DNA from: Paenibacillus tianjinensis
Lineage (GTDB): Bacteria > Bacillota > Bacilli > Paenibacillales > Paenibacillaceae
Assembly: GCF_017086365.1 (NCBI RefSeq)
Contig: NZ_CP070969.1
Span: 1,426,001 to 1,490,000 of the forward strand
DNA length: 64,000 nt
Direction: 5' to 3'
Part shown: positions 1 to 8,430 of the stretch, piece after piece
Numbering within the stretch: position 1 is the stretch's first letter
Layout: every line of letters begins with the position of its first letter
The notes under the pieces: model-generated
The model's database searches: none
The model's input: the letters and a program-made list of their open reading frames with translations, nothing else
Told to the model about the DNA's origin: nothing
Made by a program: the position numbers and the translations under genes

Positions 1-2
1 GG

Positions 3-83
3 ATTTCGCGGAGTTATGTTTCGCGGATTGAGAAAAGGGCGCTCATGAAGCTGTATTATGAGTTTTAAAAGGCGAAGCGGTGA
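3..83 (+). CDS. sigK: 3' end of sporulation sigma factor sigK (partial, runs off the left edge)
   Basis: The frame starting at base 3 reads ISRSYVSRIEKRALMKLYYEF and then stops at TAA 66-68. This is the conserved C-terminal helix-turn-helix end (region 4) of SigK, the late mother-cell sigma factor. Past the TAA the same frame continues AAG GCG AAG CGG TGA (stop 81-83), which matches the tail of the related fragment at 16520-16558, where the TAA codon is TAT instead. So the last five residues seem to have been lost by one base change. The rest of the gene lies upstream of the window, so it cannot be told whether this copy is intact. Confidence 0.75.
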
Positions 84-87
84 TTGT

Positions 88-375
88 TCACACATCTTTG
101 ATGGTCCCGTCGTCCTTGAACGCCACTTTCTTGACAAGACGTTGAAGAACTTGCTTCAATACTTGTCTATCATCAACAGCTAGTTCAGCGAAACGTGAGA
201 TTTGCTTCTTAAAGGCATGGAGTTGTACTTCCGTGTCTTTTTTGGTTTGTAAAGCCGTTTGATTTTTTTTGGTTTTGAACCAAAAAATCCACTTTTTGAA
301 AAACAAATTCCAGCGTGATTTTCTAATGTCGCAGTTATAATGAAAACAATATAAAACAGGGGGGGGGATAGGCAA
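88..375 (-). pseudogene. Possible remnant of a serine recombinase C-terminus
   Basis: The last ~50 residues (KDTEVQLHAFKKQISRFAEL, then QVLQRLVKKVAFKDDGTIKD) resemble the C-terminal coiled region of large serine recombinases, where a similar segment normally runs on into a beta strand. Here a stop follows at once. The first ~45 residues do not look like a protein and include a run of nine G (359-367), so no real start is evident. It points toward, and ends 5 bases from, the sigK 3' end. That is interesting because sigK is a known target of recombinase-borne elements (the skin element). The assignment rests on a short match by eye and is tentative. Confidence 0.35.
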
Positions 376-628
376 GCTGATTACTGTGATTAAGAAGAAG
401 TTCTTCTTGCCACGATGGGCATCATCTCGTTTTTTTAGGTCGCATACGACTATTAATTTTCAAGGAATTGATAGCGCTTTAATTTCGCCAACGCCACTCC
501 CCTCCTACTAATTAATACTTAATTGAAAAACTTGTTTCCTCCAATCCACATGCCGAATACATCCAGTGCAATGCCTATGATCATGTATGATGCCTTACTT
601 CCCCTATTCTCACGATAAGGAGTTTAAC

Positions 629-1612
629 ATGAGGAAATTAATCGTAATGTATGTAATTGCAGCCATGATCGTTGCTTGTATACCCGGCGCAGGATATGCA
701 CAAGGGAATACAGATTTCACTCTGAGTAAAAGTGCAGAAAACGCTTTGCCTGATCAAATACTGAAAGTTACGTTGAATGGAAGCAACTTAAAAGGCCTCT
801 ATGCCTATGAAGCTTTGATTACGTTCGATCCTGATATTGTTGAGTTGGATAAGGCGGAATCAAAGCTGGAGGGTTTTTTTATACCGCCGAAGACAGATAA
901 CGGAAAAATGACTATAGCCTTCACAAAAATAGGAAAGAAGGCAGGAGAGCAAGGAAGCACGGCCCTGAGTACCATCGTCTTCAAAGGGAAGGCTCAGGGA
1001 AATGCCCACATTAAGCTGGTATCCGTGAAAGCACTGGATCCGAATCTGACAGTAACTGTCTACAGTTATGGAACCAAATTCGACGATTTGGCAGGCTATG
1101 ATTGGGCAAAAACGGAGATAGAAGCTCTTGCTTCTTCGGGAATAATCAAGGGAACGTCAGCTACGACCTTTAATCCGGGAGATAACATCACCAGGGCAGA
1201 CTTCATTAGCTTGCTGGTCAGGGTATTTAAACTTCATGCAGAAGTAGACGGCAATTTCAATGATGTAGAACAGTCCGACTATTATTACAAGGAGGTAGGG
1301 ATAGCAAAAAAACTTGGAATTGCTCAGGGAACGGGCGACAACCAGTTCGGGCCGAAGAAGCGCATATCCAGACAGGATATGATGGTGGCAGCCGCACGAG
1401 CAATGAAAATTGCCGGAAGAATGCTAGACGAGTCCGCTTCAGACTTAAACAGTTTCAGTGATTCCAGTGAGGTAGCAGCTTATGCAGTAAGCCCCTTGAC
1501 TCAACTGGTCAAGGAAGGAATCATCAAGGGCTACAATGGCATGATTAAGCCAAATGATACGGCGATAAGAGCGGAAGCAGCCGTCATCATATACAGGTTA
1601 TTGAACAAGTAA
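629..1612 (+). CDS. SLH-anchored cohesin-domain protein
   Basis: The 327-residue product has a signal peptide (about 1-24, ending AGYA), a cohesin-type beta domain (about 27-147, with the YEALITFDPDIVEL core) and three SLH repeats (about 150-327; ITRADFISLLVR and FNPG motifs). SLH domains bind secondary cell-wall polymer, so the protein should sit on the cell surface and present its cohesin outward. Cohesins bind dockerins; the next gene encodes a dockerin enzyme 40 bases downstream, so the pair is probably one transcription unit. Start chosen at ATG 629 because an AAGGAG-type site (617-622) precedes it; the earlier in-frame ATG at 587 lacks one. The binding partner is inference. Confidence 0.85.
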   Translation: MRKLIVMYVIAAMIVACIPGAGYAQGNTDFTLSKSAENALPDQILKVTLNGSNLKGLYAYEALITFDPDIVELDKAESKLEGFFIPPKTDNGKMTIAFTKIGKKAGEQGSTALSTIVFKGKAQGNAHIKLVSVKALDPNLTVTVYSYGTKFDDLAGYDWAKTEIEALASSGIIKGTSATTFNPGDNITRADFISLLVRVFKLHAEVDGNFNDVEQSDYYYKEVGIAKKLGIAQGTGDNQFGPKKRISRQDMMVAAARAMKIAGRMLDESASDLNSFSDSSEVAAYAVSPLTQLVKEGIIKGYNGMIKPNDTAIRAEAAVIIYRLLNK

Positions 1613-1652
1613 TGCAATGGTTAACCAACTAATGGATGATGGAGGTCGTTAT

Positions 1653-4600
1653 ATGAAGATATGGAATAAACTGCTTGCGATGATGATGGTTGTCACTCTT
1701 ACATTCGTATCAAACCCGGCTACGGTAAGGGTACAGGCTGCAGCATCACCGCTCACTCCAGCACTGGCTAAAACGCCTGGCAACGGCAATCCGCTATTTA
1801 CACAAAAGTTTGGTGCCGATCCATTTGCGATGGTTTATAACGGCAGAGTTTATGTGTACATGACAAATGATGTATTGGAGTACAATGCTGACGGGACAGT
1901 TAAGGATAACGGATACAGTAAGATCAATAAGATTACGGTTGTTTCGTCCGATGATATGGTGAACTGGACAGACCACGGTGAAATCCTTGCAGCCGGACCA
2001 CAAGGTGCGGCAAAATGGGCAAACAACTCCTGGGCGCCGTCGGCTGCACATAAAACGATAGATGGCAAGGAGAAGTTCTTCCTTTATTTTGCGGATAATG
2101 GAAGCGGCATTGGAGTGCTCACAGCGGATAGTCCGATCGGACCATTTACAGATCCAATTGGAAAGCAATTAGTAAGCAGAAGTACTCCTGGGGCAAGTGA
2201 TGTTACCTGGCTGTTTGACCCTGCAGTACTGGTTGACGATGATGGAAGCGGTTACCTGTATTTCGGCGGCGGTATTCCGGCGGGGAAAGATGCTGATCCG
2301 GGAACCGCACGTGTTGCAAAGCTTGGTGCGGATATGATCAGTTTGGATCTGGATGCTAGCGGCGGTACTCTTGGACGAATCAATCCGCCGTGGTTGTTTG
2401 AAGATTCAGGCATCCACAAATATAACGGGAAGTATTATTACTCCTATTGTACTAACTTCTCTAGTGGGCATCCGTCAGATATTCCTACGGGAACAATTGC
2501 TTATATGGTAAGTGACAACCCAATGGGGCCATTTACCTTTGTCAAAACCATACTGCCAAACCCTGCTACCTTCTTTGGTGCGGGAGGTAACAACCACCAT
2601 GCGATTTTTGAATTCAACAATCAGTGGTATGTGACCTACCACGCGCAGACCCTTGCAAAAGCAATGGCAGAGAGTGGTTCATATCCACAAATGGGCGGGC
2701 AACCTCATGGATACCGCAACGCACACATCAATAAGGTAAGTTTTGATGCAAACGGAGTCATTCAGAATATTACAGGTGATTATACAGGTGTTCCGCAGTT
2801 GAAAAATCTTGATCCCTATACAAGGGTTGAGGCAGAAACCATAGGCTGGAATGGAGGAATATCCACTGAGAGCAGTACCGAACCCGGAGGTATGGTAAGC
2901 AGTATAAATCTGGCTGTGAGCAACATAAATGATGGGGACTGGACGGCCGTATCCAAAGTTGATTTTGGAGCTACAGGCGCCGGAACATTTAAAGCCAATG
3001 TTGCAAGTGGTTCGGGTGGCGGAAACATAGAGCTGTATCTTGATAGTGCTGATGGCACATTGATCGGGACACTTCCAGTTTCCAACACAGGCGGTGAAAG
3101 TAGTTGGAAGACAAAAACAACAAGTATTTCTGGTGCTACAGGAGTCCATGATCTATACATGGTATACAAGGGATCGTCAACGGGTAATCTCTTCAAGGTA
3201 GATTCTTGGCAGTTCGAGCAAAAGAGCGCTGCTCATGATTTAGTTGCAATCAACGCATCCATCGATAAACAAAAGATTGATATTGTTACAGGAACCAATC
3301 AGGCAAACATGAAGGTTTCAGCAATATACGCCGATGGAACAAGTACAGATGTTACTGCTGAGGCCGTTGCAACACCGGCACAAAGCGGTATTGTAAGCGT
3401 AAATAACGGAGTTGTCACTGGGGTGGGCTATGGCTCCACAAGCATTGACGTAACCTACGGCGGAAAAACGGATACTCTTAATATGCTTGTGAAAGATTTG
3501 AACAGTGAACTGACGGTAAAGAAGATTACCGTTGACAATGCTTCAGTCGTGTTGGATTCTGGCAAAACTGCAACCTTTAAAGTAATAGCAGAATATGTTG
3601 ATGGACAAACGGAAGATGTAACAAAAACAGCAATTTATAGCAATTCAAGTCCTGCTATTGCGGATGTTGCCGGCGGTACTATAACGGCTAAAGCAAGCGG
3701 AACAACCAATGTTACTGTAAGCTTTAAGGGGGCAGTGGGTGCCGCTGTAACAGCTCAAATTACTGTAGTGGTCAATACGCCTGCCGTAGTGGCCATTGAA
3801 GCCGAAACAGCAGCAGAAAACACAGCCACCGCCTATGTATATGGCACCATAAACGGCCATACCTGGTCGCTTGTTGACGGACAGTCCACGAAAGCTATGT
3901 TTTTCGGGCCTAACAATGGATTCGCTGCGTCAGCTACGGATGCTGCCTCTCTCGCTGCCAATTCCAGACTTGGATATAAAATCAACTTTACGACTGCAGG
4001 AACCTACAACGTATGGATACTTGTCAAGACGCTTGGATTCGATTCGGATTCCATCCACGTTGGATTAGATAATCAGTATAAATTCACTAGCAATGGTATT
4101 GAAGGGGTTAGCGGTGGTCAGTTTAAATGGGCTAATATCAGTGGTAACAGCGGCGGTATATTTGGTGGAGCTACTTTGAATGTTACTGCTGGCGAGCATG
4201 AATTGAACTTCTGGGGAAGGGAAGATGGACTTGCAATAGACCGGATCTATTTAACCACAAGCAGCTCAACCGCAGATCCTGTCTGGCCATCAAGCAGTGT
4301 AGCCGTGACAGGAGTAACACTTGACAAGAGTTCATTGAGTTTGGCCACAGGTTCAACCGAAACACTTACGGCAACAATAACCCCTGCAGATGCAACAAAC
4401 AAAACAGTAACCTTCTCATCAAACGATACAGGTGTTGCAACCGTAACGGGTGCTGTTTATGATTCTTCAACAGGTACAACAAGTGTAACCGTTCATGCAA
4501 TAGCTGCAGGAAATGCAGTCATTACGGTAACAACAGCGGATGGTAATCAAACAGCGGTAAGTAATGTAACGGTAACACCATCCGTTGAGCCTCAAGTACC

Positions 4601-5429
4601 TACGGCTGCACTTTCAGCAGACAGCAGTGTGAATCCTGGAAGCAGCTTTATAGTGGCAGTAAGCCTGAACAATGCGGAACAAAGGGTTTTTGCCGAGGAT
4701 ATCACCCTGACCTATGATTCCAACCTATTTGAATATGTGAGTGCGGCAGGTGCAGACAACAACATCCAGATTGTTACAGAGGACAAAGCCAATGCGGGAA
4801 AAGTTAGGCTCATTGCCGCCAATATCGGAGGGATATCTGGAGCGAGCACGCCGGTTCTGAACCTCACCTTCAAGGTAAAGGCGGGTGTTCAGAATACGAC
4901 CGGAACGATTGCAGCTACAGAGGCTAAGCTTGGCATTGCTCCTGAGGGGACCGTGATCGAGGCGGCTCTTAGCAGTAAGAGCATTTCAATAGGCCGTATT
5001 GAAGTGGTTGTAGATAAGACAGCTTTGACAACAACCATTACGAAGGCACAGAGCCTGTATGACGCATCAGTAGTGGGCACACAGCCTGGCCAATACCCGC
5101 AGGCAGCCAAAGATGCATTAGGTGCTGCCATCAACGCAGCAAAAGCTGTAAAAGACAACCAAAGTGCGACACAGTACCAGGTTGACAGTGCCGTAACCGC
5201 ACTGGTCAGTGCAGAAGAAACCTTCGAGGCAGCAGTTATTAAGGCAGCGTCTGCAGACCTTAACAATGACAAAATCATCAATGTAGGTGACCTTGCGATT
5301 GTAGCTTACTATTACGGCAAGGACTCCACCAGCCCTGATTGGGCGAAGGCCAAGATCGCCGATCTGAACGGCGATAATAAGGTTGATATTATTGATCTTG
5401 CGTATGTTGCAACCAAGATACTCGAATAA
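1653..5429 (+). CDS. Secreted multimodular GH43 arabinoxylan-type hydrolase with CBM6, cohesin and dockerin
   Basis: 1258 residues, starting at ATG 1653 behind GGAGG (1641-1645). Order: signal peptide (1-31); five-bladed GH43 catalytic domain (about 45-385; base Asp56 in GADPF, WLFDPAVL Asp, LFEDSGIH Glu); CBM6 (386-517); two Big-type Ig domains (525-614, 618-707); a second jelly-roll carbohydrate-binding-like module (710-869, starting IEAETAAEN); a third Big domain (881-979); cohesin-like domain (982-1112); helical stretch (1124-1199); type I dockerin (1198-1258) with two intact calcium loops (DLNNDKIINVGD and DLNGDNKVDIID). The catalytic part resembles arabinoxylan arabinofuranohydrolases (XynD type) and the cytosolic protein at 61480. 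Having both cohesin and dockerin in one chain is unusual. Exact specificity is inferred. Confidence 0.88.
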   Translation: MKIWNKLLAMMMVVTLTFVSNPATVRVQAAASPLTPALAKTPGNGNPLFTQKFGADPFAMVYNGRVYVYMTNDVLEYNADGTVKDNGYSKINKITVVSSDDMVNWTDHGEILAAGPQGAAKWANNSWAPSAAHKTIDGKEKFFLYFADNGSGIGVLTADSPIGPFTDPIGKQLVSRSTPGASDVTWLFDPAVLVDDDGSGYLYFGGGIPAGKDADPGTARVAKLGADMISLDLDASGGTLGRINPPWLFEDSGIHKYNGKYYYSYCTNFSSGHPSDIPTGTIAYMVSDNPMGPFTFVKTILPNPATFFGAGGNNHHAIFEFNNQWYVTYHAQTLAKAMAESGSYPQMGGQPHGYRNAHINKVSFDANGVIQNITGDYTGVPQLKNLDPYTRVEAETIGWNGGISTESSTEPGGMVSSINLAVSNINDGDWTAVSKVDFGATGAGTFKANVASGSGGGNIELYLDSADGTLIGTLPVSNTGGESSWKTKTTSISGATGVHDLYMVYKGSSTGNLFKVDSWQFEQKSAAHDLVAINASIDKQKIDIVTGTNQANMKVSAIYADGTSTDVTAEAVATPAQSGIVSVNNGVVTGVGYGSTSIDVTYGGKTDTLNMLVKDLNSELTVKKITVDNASVVLDSGKTATFKVIAEYVDGQTEDVTKTAIYSNSSPAIADVAGGTITAKASGTTNVTVSFKGAVGAAVTAQITVVVNTPAVVAIEAETAAENTATAYVYGTINGHTWSLVDGQSTKAMFFGPNNGFAASATDAASLAANSRLGYKINFTTAGTYNVWILVKTLGFDSDSIHVGLDNQYKFTSNGIEGVSGGQFKWANISGNSGGIFGGATLNVTAGEHELNFWGREDGLAIDRIYLTTSSSTADPVWPSSSVAVTGVTLDKSSLSLATGSTETLTATITPADATNKTVTFSSNDTGVATVTGAVYDSSTGTTSVTVHAIAAGNAVITVTTADGNQTAVSNVTVTPSVEPQVPTAALSADSSVNPGSSFIVAVSLNNAEQRVFAEDITLTYDSNLFEYVSAAGADNNIQIVTEDKANAGKVRLIAANIGGISGASTPVLNLTFKVKAGVQNTTGTIAATEAKLGIAPEGTVIEAALSSKSISIGRIEVVVDKTALTTTITKAQSLYDASVVGTQPGQYPQAAKDALGAAINAAKAVKDNQSATQYQVDSAVTALVSAEETFEAAVIKAASADLNNDKIINVGDLAIVAYYYGKDSTSPDWAKAKIADLNGDNKVDIIDLAYVATKILE

Positions 5430-5508
5430 GTGATTAGTTGCGTGAAAAATTCTAGGCGGTGAAGACACTATAATGTTAAGAGCGCTCATTTGAGCGAACG
5501 GGACACAG

Positions 5509-5546
5509 CAGCGGATCAAGATAACTTGATCCGCTGTTGTTTTTTC
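5509..5546 (+). terminator. Rho-independent terminator after the GH43/dockerin gene
   Basis: A perfect 12-bp stem (CAGCGGATCAAG, loop ATAA, CTTGATCCGCTG) at 5509-5536 is followed by a T-rich tract. It closes the cohesin/GH43 unit. Confidence 0.9.
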
Positions 5547-5565
5547 ATACTTTTTATGAAATATT

Positions 5566-5667
5566 ATGATTCAAGACGTGACTCTCCACAATTCGATTGG
5601 GACTGATAAGGAAGGTAATGAGATTACGTTGATTGATATTCTCGGTTCGGAGACGGACGATTTTTAA
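5566..5667 (+). pseudogene. sigK: sigK-like internal fragment
   Basis: The 33-residue frame contains [19 protein letters not shown] and then [11 protein letters not shown] before a stop. This matches the segment between regions 3 and 4 of SigK ([20 protein letters not shown] in intact homologues). Neither upstream nor downstream sequence continues the match clearly, so it is a detached fragment. It occupies the otherwise empty 5430-5846 interval, together with the terminator above and the lacI promoter below. It has an ATG at 5566 but no evident ribosome-binding site. Confidence 0.7.
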
Positions 5668-5774
5668 GTGCGATGTAGATGTAAGGACGATATACCGTGA
5701 TCAGCGACTGTTGGATACATTTGCCCCCATATTTAGGGATGTGGGGAAATAAGCGGGTCATTCCAAAAAAAACA

Positions 5775-5803
5775 TTGACTAAATAATCCATAGGTGATTA
5801 AAT
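5775..5803 (+). promoter_or_regulatory. Putative lacI promoter with operator-like half sites
   Basis: TTGACT (5775-5780) and TTAAAT (5798-5803) are separated by 17 bp. Half sites GATTAA (about 5796) and GTTTAATC (5823-5830) match the arms of the palindrome found downstream of the gene at 6902-6917, which suggests autoregulation. Confidence 0.5.
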
Positions 5804-5846
5804 CAGTTTATGGTGATGTAACGTTTAATCAAATTGAGGAGCCTTT

Positions 5847-6872
5847 ATGAATAACAAAGTTTCAATTAAAGACATCGCCCGGATTGCCAACGTATCCGTT
5901 GCTACGGTGTCCAATGTTATTAATCAAACCGGCAGGGTATCTGCAAGCACCATCAACAAGGTGAACAAAGTCATTCAGGAACAGCAGTTTGTTCTCAGCG
6001 CTTCGGCCCGTAATCTAAAAAACAAAAATTCGCATCTTATTGCCGTCGTTGTTCCTTTTCTGGAGAAGGGAATTCTTCAGGACAATCCTTTTTATTGGGA
6101 GCTTGTGCGTGGAGTGGAGAATGGGGCGCGGCATCACGAAGTGCAGGTCATATTGCAGGGCATTAATGAGGACGAGGATTTCTCTTTTGTGAAACAGCGG
6201 CATCTTGACGGTCTTATTGTCGTCGGTGCCTATGGCGAATCTTCCGCCTATCAAAAAGTGCTGGAGATGGGTGTGCCGTGCGTGTTTCTGGACAGCTACT
6301 TGTCCAATCCTGAATTATACCAAGTCAATTTGGATGATGAGGCAGGGGGATACTTAGGAACGAAGCATTTGATCGGCTTAGGACATAAGACGATCGCCGT
6401 GCTGACAGGGAGGCTGGAGGAAGGCGGAGTTAACTATTACCGCTACCAGGGTTATTTGAGGGCATTACAGGAATGCGGCACTCCGGGCGATCCGGAGCTG
6501 GTGTTTGAGGAGTTTTCCTCCATTCAGGGCGGGTATCAGGCGGCCCAAAAGATTGGTAGCAGCAAAAGGAAAATCAGCGCAATATTCGCTTTTTCCGACG
6601 TTTCTGCCATGGGATTAATCAGAGGTCTGTATGATATCGGTATCTCTGTTCCCGCCGACATATCCGTTGTCGGCTTCGATGATATATTTTATACCCGGTA
6701 TATGATTCCTTCGTTGACGACAATCCAGCAGGACGTTTTGGGCAAAGCCCAAACAGCAGTTAACATGCTGCTCGATCAGATTAATGGAAGGGTATCCTCC
6801 ACAAGAAACGTGACTATTCCGGTCAGTCTTACTGTTCGGCAAAGCACGATTCCTTATAGTAAAAAAGTATAG
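5847..6872 (+). CDS. LacI-family transcriptional regulator of the maltodextrin operon
   Basis: 341 residues. The N-terminal helix-turn-helix and hinge are clear (VSIKDIARIANVSVATVSNV, then NKVIQEQQF), followed by a periplasmic-binding-protein-like sugar domain (about 60-335; VVGFDDIFYTRYMIPSLTTI near the end). It lies directly upstream of and in line with the maltodextrin transporter genes, so it most likely represses them until a maltooligosaccharide-derived inducer binds. The start at ATG 5847 follows GAGGAG. The operator at 6902-6917 is the best candidate site. Confidence 0.9.
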   Translation: MNNKVSIKDIARIANVSVATVSNVINQTGRVSASTINKVNKVIQEQQFVLSASARNLKNKNSHLIAVVVPFLEKGILQDNPFYWELVRGVENGARHHEVQVILQGINEDEDFSFVKQRHLDGLIVVGAYGESSAYQKVLEMGVPCVFLDSYLSNPELYQVNLDDEAGGYLGTKHLIGLGHKTIAVLTGRLEEGGVNYYRYQGYLRALQECGTPGDPELVFEEFSSIQGGYQAAQKIGSSKRKISAIFAFSDVSAMGLIRGLYDIGISVPADISVVGFDDIFYTRYMIPSLTTIQQDVLGKAQTAVNMLLDQINGRVSSTRNVTIPVSLTVRQSTIPYSKKV

Positions 6873-6893
6873 TGTTCTCTTGCTATATTTTTT

Positions 6894-6917
6894 TATAATT
6901 AGATTAAACGATTAATC
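6894..6917 (+). promoter_or_regulatory. mdxE promoter -10 with overlapping LacI-type operator
   Basis: TATAAT at 6894-6899 is followed two bases later by the perfect palindrome GATTAAACGATTAATC (6902-6917), placed where a repressor would cover the start point. The same half-site arms occur before the lacI gene. A -35 element is not obvious. Confidence 0.6.
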
Positions 6918-6958
6918 AATAAAAATGAAAGGAGGTTTTTTGCGGGGATAAGCGTCGA

Positions 6959-6984
6959 AATGAGTAAATATAGATTTACTCATT
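6959..6984 (+). promoter_or_regulatory. 10-bp perfect inverted repeat in the mdxE leader
   Basis: AATGAGTAAA and TTTACTCATT flank a 6-base spacer. It is AT-rich and has no following T tract, so it reads as a protein-binding site rather than a terminator. Its owner is unknown. Confidence 0.45.
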
Positions 6985-6989
6985 TGATT

Positions 6990-7013
6990 AACGCTTCATT
7001 GAAAGCGTTTTAT
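6990..7013 (+). promoter_or_regulatory. Putative catabolite-responsive (cre) site upstream of mdxE
   Basis: TGAAAGCGTTTTAT (7000-7013) fits the CcpA cre consensus with one mismatch. It overlaps the inverted repeat AACGCTT/AAGCGTT (6990-7009). Glucose repression through CcpA would be expected for a maltodextrin operon. Confidence 0.5.
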
Positions 7014-7040
7014 TAAACAATTGAAGGGTGGTTATTGTTT

Positions 7041-8342
7041 ATGAAATTAGGGAAATTCAATATCCTGTTGATCGCCATTATATTTATGTTCGGTACGGTG
7101 GCATGTTCAGCCAAGCAAACGACAGAGAGCAATCCCCAGTCTGCAGAACAAGCCAACACAATTAACGAAACTACGGCAAACGCCGATGAACTGACACCGG
7201 AGCCCGGCGCCAAGCTACTTGTCTGGGACGGAAAAGACGGGCTTCCTTTCTTGACCGAAATCGCCAAACAATTCACTGAGCAATACAACATTCCGGTTGA
7301 GGTCCAGGAACAAGGAGCCCCGGAGCAGATGACCAAGATGAAGACCGACGGCCCCGCCGGGCTGGCGTCAGATCTGCTGGTGCTTCCTCATGACAATTTG
7401 AGCGAAGCGGTAGCGGGCGGCTTTGTCCTTCCGAATGACTTCTTTGAAGAGGAGACCAAAGCGGAATTTCAGGAGACGGCGGTGAATGCCGTTACGAAAG
7501 ACGGCATTCTTTACGGCTATCCCCGCAATATGGAGACCTATGCTTTGTTCTATAACAAAGAACTGGTCAAGGAGTCGGATTTGAATAGTTGGGACGACAT
7601 TATCCGCTTCTCCAAGACATATAACGATGTGGGAGCGAAGAAATACGGATTTATGATGCAGTTAAATAACTTTTACTTTGCGTACCCCTTCTTTTCGGGT
7701 TATGACGGATATGTTTTTGGCGACAACAATACCAATCCGGAGGATATCGGGCTGAACAATGCGGGAGCCGTTGAAGCAATGAAATACTTTCAGGCTATGC
7801 GTGAAATTTTGCCTATGGAAGCAGCCGATGCGACAGGCGATGTGAAAACTGCTTTATTCCAGGAAGGGAAATTGGCTATTAATCTGGACGGCGTGTGGAA
7901 TATCGGCAATTTCTCCAAACTCCCCTTTGAAGTCGGCATGGTACCGCTGCCGAAGTTCCCGAACGGCAAGGTGCCTAATACATTCGCTGGCGTCAAGGCT
8001 TATTATGTTAGCGCGTATTCCAAATATCCGAATGCGGCTAAATTATTCGCCAGATATGTGACAACAAAGGAAGCGCTGCTGAAGAATTTTGAAGTGACCG
8101 GCTTTATTCCCGCCCGCAAAGGCTTGGAGAACGAGGCAGCAATCAAAGACAACGCTATGGTCAGCGGGGCGATCCAGCAGTTTGAGCATTCCATCGCGAT
8201 GCCGTCAATCTTTGAGATGCAGCAGGTATGGGCCCCAATGGCAAATGCGCTTGAGTTGATTTGGAAAGGCGAAGATCCGCAGAAAACACTAGACAATGCA
8301 GTAAAGAGTATCAAGGAAGGCATTGCAACCTTGCACCAATAA
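7041..8342 (+). CDS. mdxE: Maltodextrin ABC transporter substrate-binding lipoprotein
   Basis: 433 residues with a lipoprotein signal (hydrophobic run, lipobox TVAC near residue 22) and a low-complexity Ser/Thr/Gln-rich linker. The body is a cluster-1 sugar-binding domain (LLVWDGKDGLPFLTEIAKQF; LAINLDGVWNIGNF; PARKGL) as in MalE/MdxE. It should bind linear maltooligosaccharides outside the membrane and hand them to the MdxF/MdxG permeases encoded next. ATG 7041 is preferred over TTG 7035 because GAAGGGTGG (7023-7031) is then correctly spaced. The permease partners and the downstream amylase support the substrate. Confidence 0.88.
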   Translation: MKLGKFNILLIAIIFMFGTVACSAKQTTESNPQSAEQANTINETTANADELTPEPGAKLLVWDGKDGLPFLTEIAKQFTEQYNIPVEVQEQGAPEQMTKMKTDGPAGLASDLLVLPHDNLSEAVAGGFVLPNDFFEEETKAEFQETAVNAVTKDGILYGYPRNMETYALFYNKELVKESDLNSWDDIIRFSKTYNDVGAKKYGFMMQLNNFYFAYPFFSGYDGYVFGDNNTNPEDIGLNNAGAVEAMKYFQAMREILPMEAADATGDVKTALFQEGKLAINLDGVWNIGNFSKLPFEVGMVPLPKFPNGKVPNTFAGVKAYYVSAYSKYPNAAKLFARYVTTKEALLKNFEVTGFIPARKGLENEAAIKDNAMVSGAIQQFEHSIAMPSIFEMQQVWAPMANALELIWKGEDPQKTLDNAVKSIKEGIATLHQ

Positions 8343-8364
8343 ACTGCGGCCTGCCTGATTTATT

Positions 8365-8408
8365 GGCGTCATCCGTATCTCATGATAGGGATGACGCCGC
8401 CACTTTTT
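8365..8408 (+). terminator. Hairpin between mdxE and mdxF (attenuating terminator)
   Basis: GGCGTCATCC (8365-8374) pairs with GGATGACGCC (8389-8398), followed by a short run of T. Since the permease genes follow in the same direction, this probably lowers their expression relative to the binding protein. Confidence 0.7.
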
Positions 8409-8430
8409 TGCTAACAGGAGATGAATAATA

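Noticed and set aside
587..628. Upstream extension of the SLH-cohesin protein
   Set aside because: The extra 14 residues precede the signal peptide and overlap the ribosome-binding site of the ATG at 629.
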